Source: Corallium rubrum (lineage: Eukaryota > Cnidaria > Anthozoa > Scleralcyonacea > Coralliidae). Taken from it: 64,000 nucleotides of DNA. Location: positions 26,031,490 to 26,095,489 of the forward strand of contig OZ035997.1 of assembly GCA_964035015.1 (NCBI GenBank). The letters are read 5' to 3'. The position numbers and the translations under genes are program-made. Under the pieces are notes generated by a model. That model did no database searches. It had not been told where the DNA came from and was given only the letters and a program-made list of their open reading frames with translations. Positions 56,815 through 64,000 of the stretch are shown here, piece after piece (position 1 is the stretch's first letter; every line of letters begins with the position of its first letter).

Positions 56815-59800
56815 AACTTGCTTTCAATAAATCAATAATTATCAATTATTGGAGGACCACACTGGAAAGTTCGTATGTTACGCCGGATATATCCGGCGTA
56901 GAGTTTCGTGGATTACGCCAAATTTGGCGTAAGAGTAATCTAATTTTCAGTATAAACTGTTGGCGTGGCGTAAATGGCGTGAAGCGTATCAGTGTGGCGT
57001 ACTTTGTCAGTTTGGTGTACTAAATCTGGCATGAAAACTTTGAAATAAACAAAATGATCATACCTTAACCTTTAGGGTCTGTAAAATCTTCCTCCAAAAG
57101 CCAGGAAATGGCATTTCAGCGACTCTCGATTTCAAAATTTCCCCGGGACCGCGGAACCGGCGGGGCCCCCAATGATTTTTCTAAGTAAATTAATATTGTG
57201 CATCCAAAATGTATTTTATTGCAATAGACAGAAAAATTGTTCAATCAGTCAGTCAGTCACTCTAGCACACACAGCGGTCAGAGTACTACACAGGGAGCAT
57301 ACCAGAAATGACTACTGTTACGGTTTGCTTTTATATATAAATCTTAATCTATTAATGGCAACAAACAAACCAACCAAGTGTTGTCTTTTGAGAGTTTTCT
57401 GACCTTCAGAATTCTGTAAATTCTTCCCCCAAAATGCAGGAAATGGCATTTCCGAGACTCTAGATTTCAAAAATTTCCGGTGGTGCATGCCCCCGGGCCT
57501 CCCTAGAAGATTCCCTTTTGTGAACAGCCTCCCAATACAAAAATCGTTCCGCCGTTTACTCATATAAGAAGAGTTGTATTCAACTGCCAAAATAGAGGAA
57601 ACGGATTGTTGATGTGAAATTTATGTTTACTAAAGCCAAATTAAATCAGATTAAAATGATATGACTTTTATTGCGCAGCATTTGCATTGCGTTATGTCGC
57701 ACCACGTTGTAGGCATGAATTTCCACCGAAGGTGAACCAACCCCCGACCCCCCCCCCCGACTGGCGTACAAAAATTTGAGAAGAAATTACTGGCGTAAAT
57801 ATCCGGCGGACGAATAACGAACTTTCCAGTATGGTTGGAGGAGTCTGAGCAAAATATCATGATTTGATTTGTCAGTGGCGAGGTACTAAGTTATTTGCTG
57901 ATGCCGAAGGCCGAGGCAAATAACTGGTAGCGAGACTGCCGAGACACTGACAAATCATGATATTTTGCGATAGACGAGTTAATAATTGATTTGTGCCTGA
58001 AGTTAATAGAGATCGCCATTCTTCTCTCTTGTATTCGGCATACTAAAATCTTCCTAAAACTTACTTTTTGTTGACACGAGTCTTGCTTGCTTTTTATCTC
58101 ACTAAATCTTCCTTTTAACTATTTCTTTCCTGAAGTATATTGTCGTTATGGGTGTCCGTGCTTCCAAATACTCTCGATTTTGCTGAAGAACTAGCTGCCA
58201 TCACCGCCATGTTTACGAAAATTATCAGCAGTGCTGTCGCTAGTGCGCATGCTCATGAAATTATTTGCACTCAGTTATTAACCAATCCGAATGACATTCA
58301 GATTTTTTACCAAAGACTTTCGTTTGCCAAAGATGAAATCCTATTGGTCAAATCATGGTCACGTGTTGTTCAACAAACTCGATGTTTCTTTCGGCTGAGG
58401 GAAACATTGGACAGCTAACTGTCCAGTCTAGCCTTTTTGGTTATATTACAGTTAGCTTATACCTATTTATACGTACCAATACATTTGTCAATTACTATGC
58501 AACGCAAATTATGGTATTAAATAAAGTCTTGCCTTGTCTAAAGTCTTGTCTTGCAATGTTTCCCTCTGACGTCAGCTTTAATCATGCGTTGTTCACGTGA
58601 ATACACAATGATTATTGCATCAGATCAAGAACTTTGGACTTTTCGGAACAGTTTGAAACAAGGGCTGTTTCGAGCTTGTTTGCTACGAAATTGTCCATTT
58701 TCCAAAGGAAATAATATAAATATCAATTAATAATAATTATCACAGAAAGTCTGAAGAAAACCTGGCTAAATTTAAAGCTGTTCTTTGTACTTGTTGGGTC
58801 TGGTGTATTTGTTTAGTTGAACTGAAATTACGAAGACAAAGTCAAAGTGTTTTGGTAAGACTTTTTGCCTTTTGCAAATTTCGAGTCAACTTGGTATTTT
58901 GTATTTTAAAAGTCTTTGGTATATAACAAAACGCTTGTTGGCTTTTGCCTCGAGAAACATCGAGTTTTACGGTCCCTCAGGCTTCAATGTCACCCTCGGG
59001 CTAAAGCCTTCGGGTGACATTGAAGCCTTTGGGGCCGTAAAACTCGATGTTTCCCTCGGTGCCAGTCAACAAGTTTATAACAATTTACAAATAACTTCCA
59101 ACTAGGATCAGCAATATAATGTCAGAATTTGAATGCATAACCATAATAAAATAATAAATGACAGGGTCACAATAGGTACAATAAGTCACTTCAGCTGGGC
59201 GTCTTACCAGACGAATGGAAGCTTGCAAACGTCGTTCCAGTCTTCAAGAAAGGGGACAAAGAGCATGTAGAGAACTATCGCCCTATTTCACACTGCTTTC
59301 AATTGTTTCAAAAGTTCTGGAACGCTGTGTTCTGAATAGGATGCGCGACCACCTGCTGCAACTGGTCAACCGCGCACAACATGGATTCCTATACCAGGTA
59401 AATCCTGTATCACTCAACTAGTTGAAGTTCTCGACTACACTGGCGTTATTGGATTCAGGCATGCAGACTGACGTTATCTATTTAGATATGTCAAAAGCCT
59501 TCGATAAAGTGAATCATTCTCTTCTGCTCAATAAGCTACAACGATACAACATTCGTGGAAATCTGCTGAGTTGGTTTACATCATACCTGGCTTCAGAGTC
59601 GCAGACAACGAGTGTCAGTACTTGGAGTATTCCAGTCCTGATGTATGTGAATGACCTCTCTGGTGCTGTGAAGACATCTATAAGGTTGCATGCTTTGCTG
59701 ATGATACCAAAGTATTCAAGCGGATCGACTCCATCGCAGTCCGCAGATGCCGCGAGTCTACAAAGCGATATCAACAACCTCGACTCTTGGGCATCAGACT

Positions 59801-62800
59801 CTGGCCTTAAATTCAACCAATTGAAAAGTATCAGTCAGCGTACCACTCGGAAGAAGCACGCTGTGGAGTTTTCATACACCATGAACGGCAAACGTCTCAC
59901 TGGAACAAGGCAGGAGAAGGACCGGGACACCGATCGAGTACTTTCTTTGTCCAAGGCCAACAAACTTCTGGGTTTTCTCAAAAGATCTGCGAAGAAGAAA
60001 TCCAGAACCCTACGACTAGAGGTAGCTGTTGTAAGACCACACCTTGGCTACGCTACACAGGTCTGGGCTCCTCAATCGATTGAGCTTATTAGACGGAAGT
60101 TCATATTAAATTAACTTGCCATTTCACTGCGATGCGCCTTATAAAGTCAGGCTTATGGCTACTCAGTTACTCCCGCTTAGTCAGTTCTGGCATGAGTAAG
60201 TTGTGTGTTATTGCCTAACTTTGAAAGAATCACTGATGGTATTTCATGACTCAGATCAACTAAACTATGTCAAACACACAAGAAGTTTATTTATTTATTT
60301 ATTTAACTTCGCCATGTATAAAATAATAAATGACAGGGTCACCGGAACAGTATTACTATGGGCCCGTTGAAAGACATACAAAATTAATTAATTTAAGATC
60401 AAATAAATAAATAAAGGCAAGAGATAGGGCTAGCTAGATTGCGAGCAGTATTGCACTTTAAACATATGGATTTCCAAGATCTGGGGTCTTCTCATAGAAA
60501 TAATAGGTATATTATTTCTATGGGTCATCTACATCGTAGTTTATATCCAAGGCAGTAAAATAATAATTAAAAAGCAAAATCTTAAATTGGTTAATGGTTA
60601 TGGAGTTATATATGGAAGTTTGGAATGTCATTGTTTTACAACTTCGAAGGCGGAAGAGAGTTAGGTTCGAGTTGCTTGTAGATCTTGTTAGTTTATTTGG
60701 AATGTCATGCAGGTACCGGTATTATTACACAGTCACTAAATCATTAATCACTTAGAGAAAGAATATCATATCCATATGGATACATAGGGAGGTTAATTAG
60801 CTCAAAATCATCAGACTGTTTCAGCTCTGTGAACCAGGCTCAAGAAATGGTGAAATTTTAAAAAAAATGAGTAATTTTAGCTTGGACTGGCATAGCCAGT
60901 GGTCCCCGAAGAATATTTGATATTATTAATTCCCAGAAAAAGTTGCTGAATATTAGTTTTTTCTTTTATCCCCAAATTTTTTGTGGATTGCTAAAAAAAA
61001 TTATTCAGGCTATGCTAGTAGGGCAAAAGACACACCTGAATATTAATTTTGTTGGTTAAAACTAGATAATCCCATATCCCGGAATCCCACAGTCAGAACA
61101 TGGCGTGTGCCCCTTATTGGGTTAACCAAGCGCGCACCCATTATGCTGTATAAAATTGTTTGGATAAAATTCTAAAGTGTGCCAGCCAGTCTAAAGTGTT
61201 TCTGCATTTATGTAGGAAATAGGTGATTGGAAATTTCATCCTGGTTGAATGGGCTGAAAATTTGAGCCAGCCTTGAAGGTCTTAAACAGGCTCCAGTTTT
61301 CTCCATCAAATTGCAGTGTTGATTTAAAGTGATTTGTTTGCAAATTCATGTTAAAATTTCAGTCAATCAAATTTGCTCATTATGCCCACCAAAGCGTTCA
61401 GCTTCTTGTAGGTCTTTCCAAACTCATCTTATAATTAGCATCATATGTTTACTTTACACCAGTAAGTCTTTAGTACATTAGTATGTTTGCGATATGCAAT
61501 TTACATTGTTCAGTCATGTGTCATCTGTTAGCAAAATACCAGTATCCACATGTATGCATCGTGTACCTATTTTTCATTGTTGTCACAACACGTCAACATT
61601 CAACATTCAACACAAAAGTGCAGTAAAATAAGTATCGCGGGATTCGTTGTATTTCGCGATAGGTGTATTAAAGTTGTGTTGTACGGTTTTGAGGTTTAGG
61701 ACACAGGAAACATCAAACTAGTATTCTGGCTTGGGGTCAAATTTGGAGACATTTTTTGGCCAAAAACATTTTCGACCAGTATTTTAATTTTACGTTAAAA
61801 ATTTGTATAAAGCTCTTAATGACAGTTCAACTACCTGTCGTAGTTAAATCATAGTTTACTTCTCAAACTCTGTTCCTGATTGGCTAGCATTAAGCTCTAA
61901 CTAAAGCTAAAGTTAACTACCTTTCTATACAACCGGCCCCTAGAAACCAGGTCGGGTAAACATGTCCGAAACATGTTTCAGAAATTTCAAAGACAGACAA
62001 AACGAGGGGACAGCTTTTGGAAAATACACGTAAAATAGCTTGTAGAGACATTACGCCAAAAACTCAGTCAGTCTTTCCCGGTTTTTATTAATTGCTAAAA
62101 TGTCTGTCCTAACAAACTAAATATTAGGTTTCTTGTGTTCCGAATTTTCTGAAGCTAGATCTTGAGAAAGCTTTTTTCCCACATCACTCAGTAACATTTT
62201 TAATGTAACATTTTTATCAAGCTACATTCAGGTTTAAAGAACGTGAACTCTTTTCATTCAAAAAGATATAACCAAAACAGTGTTACTCTTACCTGTCCAT
62301 GAGAGGTCAAAATAACCTCCAAATACGTATTGTCCCACACGAACAATGGTAACTGTTGCCCCTTTATTGTCACATCTTGAGTGAAATGCAATTGCTAGCC
62401 ATCCATCTTCTGAAGCACGGTAACAAAGATGCCAAGGAGTCTTGACAGGAAGCCACTGTTTAATTTGTTTAACAAATTCAGGGTTTTCTTTTAAGATACC
62501 CAACCCATCTGAATAGTAAATAAGGCAAGACGTACAGTATAGTTAGCCAGAGAAAAGTGATCACCGTACATGGATAAACGTCTAAAAACTTACAGCTTTT
62601 TCTATTGTTGATGAAATACGTTTTTAAAAGTGTTATTATTATACAATATAGACCTTACAACAATTTTAGAGTAATTAACGTTCTTCTCAATTTGTTTGCA
62701 TTTGGTCTAGACCCAGTTGTTCATAGAGATGTCTATATCAAATATGTATGCATGTATTCGTACCTGCACAATTCAGTCCATCGCTGAAAAATCCAGTATT

Positions 62801-62880
62801 ACAAGCACATGAGAAAGATCCCATAGTGTTGTTACAAGTTGCATTTACATGACAAGGGTTGGTAGCGCACTCGTTTACGT
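44984..62880 (-). CDS. EGF-TLDc domain protein, last three exons
   Basis: Minus strand. Exon 62880-62764 encodes a calcium-binding EGF module (DVNECATNPC, ATCNNTMGSFSCAC, FFSDGLNC; six Cys). Exon 62508-62293 begins DGLGILKEN and carries the first TLDc half (WLPVKTPWHLCYRASEDGW, FHSRCDNKGATVTIVR, FGGYFDLSW). Exon 45306-44984 carries the rest (GSGSYKSSSNAFLFSL, YGPRFGRGADLYI, PPSGYSYRS, LLAGSYRFTLSEVEVFYFG, stop). Phases agree across both introns. Secreted or membrane proteins pairing EGF modules with a C-terminal TLDc occur in cnidarians; the TLDc role here is unknown. The EGF exon should be preceded by an AG acceptor but the bases are TG (62882-62881). The ~17 kb intron between the TLDc halves is filled with transposons. 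Upstream exons lie beyond the window. Confidence 0.9.
45660..45705. repeat. GC-rich hairpin (GGGCCGAAGGCCC)
   Basis: CCGAGCCCGGGC...GGGCCGAAGGCCC...GAGCCCGG, an isolated GC island in AT-rich intron. Similar to apices of foldbacks elsewhere in the window. Confidence 0.45.
46553..46630 (+). repeat. tRNA-like element (SINE head or tRNA fossil)
   Basis: GGTAGCCTGGTGGTAAGATC fits a pol III A box and GTCGAGTTCAAACCGTGG a B box at tRNA-like spacing. The middle (TTCGCACGCGAA) does not fold into a normal anticodon arm, so it is not a usable tRNA. Confidence 0.45.
46925..47125. repeat. Foldback element
   Basis: TCATTACGGTAAAATATCAA at 46989 mirrors TTGATACTTTACCGTAA at 47068. The outer AAACTATA/TATAGTTT pair extends it; the apex region contains CAAGGCCGAAGGTTT. 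Confidence 0.7.
47445..49580 (+). pseudogene. Harbinger Myb/SANT-like DNA-binding gene (broken)
   Basis: A plausible first exon at 47446-47463 (MSKENR, donor GTAAAT) joins in phase to 48204, giving MENHLMINATIYKSRYLDIQ, HVKPGPMKWSDAHDLFFLKE and LIQVQ; the WSDAHDLFFLKEL block is the Myb/SANT helix region typical of Harbinger second proteins. It is cut at 48356-48905 by a palindromic element, resuming PWQHKGSREGEVLG, RYKKKRNEDEKASGITPDPS, EIDQLMEEI. Coiled-coil sequence rich in Gln and Glu runs to a stop at 49578. A frame change near 49228 and in-frame stops make it dead. It lies in the long TLDc intron. Confidence 0.75.
48356..48905. mobile_element. Palindromic element with two hammerhead-like motifs, 15-bp TSD
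   Basis: Two ~250-bp arms meet at ACCATCGATGGT (centre ~48627). Each arm carries CTGACGAAGGGCC...TCGAAACGTT near its outer part (48412-48440 reversed, 48779-48807 forward). The left arm has ~40 extra bp. TTATCCAAGTTCAAC at 48341-48355 and TTATCCAGGTTCAAC at 48906-48920 are a target duplication with one mismatch. No protein-coding sequence. It resembles Penelope-type terminal repeats without a body. Confidence 0.85.
49690..50505 (-). pseudogene. Harbinger DDE transposase (broken)
   Basis: On the minus strand: MPKFRETIVMAYASELINEE, EFVLLYDANKP, NYERFDLDSMTDDECKSEFR, then (50176-49868) NCWGFIDGIVRAISRPGKNQ, RVMYNGHKKIHAIKFQS, and the C-terminal KVKISVEWIFGGIVNYFKFL and AEMYITCALFHNARACLYGM. The GFIDG Asp is the first catalytic residue of DDE_Tnp_4. 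The central part with the second catalytic region is shortened and frame changes are present. It converges with the Myb-like gene, as usual in Harbinger. Confidence 0.85.
50759..50992. mobile_element. MITE with ~19-bp TIRs
   Basis: AGGCCGCATTTACACTATTA mirrors AATAGTGTAAATGAGGCCT with one gap. Internal TACGGTACGATA and GTTTACACTATAACTACGC units. 234 bp, non-coding. Confidence 0.8.
51372..51450. repeat. Short palindromic MITE
   Basis: ATAGATGCACAG plus AGACGTCACAA mirrors TTGTGACGTCA plus TCTGTGCATCTAT. 79 bp. Confidence 0.75.
51451..52175. other. No gene seen
   Basis: AT-rich intronic DNA of the TLDc gene with no protein remnant I can identify. Confidence 0.5.
52178..52325. repeat. Tandem duplication, two ~75-bp units
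   Basis: CTCAATCAGTATTGTATTAG...CGAATAACTGTCTATTCTAC occurs twice head to tail with a few substitutions and a short indel. Confidence 0.85.
52890..54285 (-). mobile_element. Penelope-like element (RT end, GIY-YIG endonuclease, terminal motif), left arm of palindrome
   Basis: On the minus strand from the centre: FIDDCLGT (RT catalytic block), SFLDILISINGNKL, FYKTTDSHSYLLFSSHHPKH, FSQFLRLRRLCSEDD, RGYPSHLLD; then RCNTCKYL and LIYCISCSKCPMLYIGETGR with a following RFVEHLRDV, the GIY-YIG endonuclease that marks Penelope-like elements. The outer end carries CTGACGAAGGGCCTTCG...GAAACGTC (52945-52976 reversed), hammerhead-like. The RT N-terminal part is absent. Broken, apparently young because it is nearly identical to the right arm. 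Confidence 0.92.
54303..55692 (+). mobile_element. Penelope-like element, right arm of the palindrome
   Basis: Mirror copy of 52890-54285, joined through a 17-bp spacer. It reads SFLDILISINGNKL onward to the same GIY-YIG block (LIYCISCSKCPMLYIGETGR), ending FNSANHSFSNMK...RFSFI at 55350. The remainder is the 3' terminal repeat with CTGACGAAGGGCCTTCGCTC GAAACGTC at 55612-55640. It starts just after the FIDD block and so is even shorter at the 5' side. A few substitutions and frame disturbances relative to the left arm. Confidence 0.92.
55840..55925 (+). ncRNA. Hammerhead-like tail, Penelope-type
   Basis: TTGCCTGAAGATCGCGTAAG then CGTGAAACTCTGAGTAGCGA: CTGANGA, CGC-GTAA-GCG stem II, GAAAC. Followed by a TA microsatellite. 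Stem II is flanked by U-U and not the usual G-C pair, so activity is uncertain. Confidence 0.5.
56006..56092. repeat. TA/TACA microsatellite
   Basis: TA units with CATATACATA variants directly after the hammerhead-like tail. Confidence 0.95.
56425..56480 (+). ncRNA. Second hammerhead-like tail of the same family
   Basis: TTGCCTGATGATTGCTTCAT then GAGAAGCATGAAACTCTGAG: CTGATGA, TGCTTC-ATGA-GAAGCA stem, GAAAC. Again followed by a TA microsatellite (56505-56594). Confidence 0.55.
56505..56594. repeat. TA microsatellite
   Basis: About 40 TA units. Confidence 0.95.
56742..56813. repeat. GAT microsatellite
   Basis: About 24 tandem GAT units. Confidence 0.95.
56857..57834. mobile_element. hAT-like non-autonomous transposon, 8-bp TSD
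   Basis: TTGGAGGA flanks both sides (56849-56856, 57835-57842). Ends CCACACTGGAAAGTTCGT and ACGAACTTTCCAGTATGG are inverted with one mismatch, followed by GGATATATCCGGCG-type subterminal repeats. Two interior blocks (57065-57165, 57400-57500) share AGGAAATGGCATTTC and CTCGATTTCAAA-like sequence. 978 bp, no transposase. The 8-bp duplication fits hAT (P and Merlin are alternatives). Confidence 0.85.
57843..57977. repeat. Foldback element with GCCGAAGGCCGAG apex
   Basis: CAAAATATCATGATTTGATT/TGTCAGTG mirrors CACTGACAAATCATGATATTTTG; the apex reads TTTGCTGATGCCGAAGGCCG then AGGCAAA. It abuts the hAT-like element's target duplication. Confidence 0.85.
57978..58915. other. No supported gene
   Basis: The open frames 58140-58418 and 58355-58600 have no recognisable domain. 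AT-rich intronic DNA. Confidence 0.45.
58919..59082. repeat. Foldback element, ~75-bp arms
   Basis: CGAGAAACATCGAGTTTTAC, GGCTTCAATGTCACCCTCGG mirror CCGAAGG... GGGTGACATTGAAGCC and GTAAAACTCGATGTTTCCCT. The outer CTTGTTGGC/GCC..CAACAAG pair extends it. Apex GGGCTAAAGCCTTCGGG. Confidence 0.88.
59180..60114 (+). mobile_element. CR1-like LINE RT fragment
   Basis: Frames give LPDEWKLANVVPVFKKGDKE, NYRPIS, LLSIVSKVLERCVLNRM, then FSTTLALLDSG, VIYLDMSKAFDKVNHSLLLN, YNIRGNLLSWFTSYL. The catalytic region is shortened (MYVNDLSGAVKTSIRLHA frame-shifts before YADD), then LQSDINNLDSWASDSGLKFN and the C-terminal VVRPHLGYATQVWAP. Several deletions and stops. A ~23-bp sequence, AAAATAATAAATGACAGGGT, occurs just before (59146) and after (60320) it. 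Confidence 0.85.
60350..62290. other. No gene seen
   Basis: Intronic DNA of the TLDc gene with no recognised element. Confidence 0.5.
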
Positions 62881-63019
62881 CAATTTTTATTAAAACATAC
62901 AATAATATATTAAGATATCTTTGTTTATCGATTACCAACCACTCTAAATGTAACTTTCCAATCGATACGTACATATTATATGTACATATAATTATGCACA
63001 TTATATGTAGACGGACAGG

Positions 63020-63353
<334 letters not shown>

Positions 63354-63754
63354 GTTTCCACAATTACGATTAATACATACACCGTCTAGTGGGGAATTGG
63401 ACAAGAGGAGTGCGAGAGTGAAGAGCTGTTGTTGTTAGTAAAGCATTGTGAATAAAGTGGTATTTATATCAAACTTGATATATAACAACAAGAAGATGAA
63501 AAGATCCAGCAAGAGATTATTTAAACATGCATTTATATCTGAAAGCCAATTAAACTTTCAATATATTATAGTTACATTTATCTCTATAATATTCCGAATT
63601 AGAAATAGGATGGGAAAGATGTAACGTGCTACAAGTAGTATTTAGAAATATTTTCTTCACTGCTGCTTTTAAGAAGTATTTCTTTTTTGCATTCTAAACT
63701 GGTTATTAAATTTCCTCCTAAAATGAAAATAACAAACTAAACTAAACTAACTTA

Positions 63755-64000
63755 TATTTTACTGGATAACTCTATCAGTTGTATCTAGACTGTTATCCCT
63801 AGAGGTCCAGTAAGGGCCATCCCTCGTTGGTCCAGTGTTACAACACTACAGGAGGAAACCGGAATACCCGGGGGATAGCTGTGGTGTTTGTTAGAGTCAA
63901 ACTGGAAGCACTCTTCTCACATGCGGCCAAGGTGAAATTTTCAATCAGATAACTGCTGAGAGCTGAAATCGAATCCCGCTCGCAAAGATGAAAGGCGCGT
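63755..64000 (-). mobile_element. tRNA-derived SINE, cut by the window edge
   Basis: On the minus strand from 64000: ACGCGCCTTTCATCTTTGCG then AGCGGGATTCGATTTC, a B-box-containing tRNA half, followed by a SINE body (GGGTATTCCGGTTTCCTCCT, GGGATAACAGTCTAGATACA). The A-box half lies outside the window. Confidence 0.7.

Noticed and set aside
58140-58418. 92-codon open frame
   Set aside because: No domain, no splice signals that join it to a gene.

Overview
The window is animal nuclear DNA. It is AT-rich, full of spliced genes with GT-AG introns and crowded with transposable elements. The gene set and repeat types (dynein-arm assembly factor, EGF-TLDc protein, Penelope-like elements, Harbinger, THAP transposon pieces, many foldback MITEs) fit a cnidarian best, probably an anthozoan; that placement is inference. 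Nothing bacterial is present.

Three host genes can be read exon by exon. (1) Positions 4980-12634, plus strand: aspartylglucosaminidase (AGA), ten exons in perfect phase, with the first ~70 residues lying left of the window. (2) Positions 14525-22408, minus strand: a complete six-exon DNAAF6/PIH1D3-like gene (189 aa). Its first three exons occur again at 24276-28211, beyond a 200-N gap, most likely the second haplotype left in the assembly. (3) Positions 44984-62880, minus strand: an EGF-TLDc gene whose two TLDc-coding exons are separated by a ~17 kb intron. The three genes have unrelated functions and nothing suggests they act together.

The rest is mostly mobile DNA. 1-2960: a LINE with another LINE fragment inside it and a GAA tail. 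2955-4720: a minisatellite split by foldback DNA. 5.1-12 kb: a LINE fragment, a TTAA MITE, a 5S-like SINE and foldbacks in AGA introns. 18-28 kb: an ATCGAT-rich element and a 1.93 kb insertion present in only one of the two DNAAF6 copies. 30.7-41.5 kb: LINE pieces and a nest in which two inverted THAP-transposon arms enclose a LINE, which is itself split by an element encoding a membrane segment, a 2A peptide and an apparently complete C76-type cysteine protease. 47.4-50.5 kb: a decayed Harbinger transposon. 48.3-56.5 kb: Penelope-type sequence arranged as palindromes with hammerhead-like motifs. 56.8-60.1 kb: a hAT-like element with an 8-bp target duplication, two foldbacks and a LINE fragment. 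The right edge has a CAGA microsatellite and a tRNA-type SINE.

The most unusual features are the recurrent pairing of CTGANGA...GAAAC hammerhead-like motifs with palindromes, the 2A plus C76-protease element, the filled/empty-site pair inside the DNAAF6 duplication, a SINE carrying a 5S rRNA promoter-like segment, and a minisatellite whose monomer also sits inside a MITE 34 kb away.
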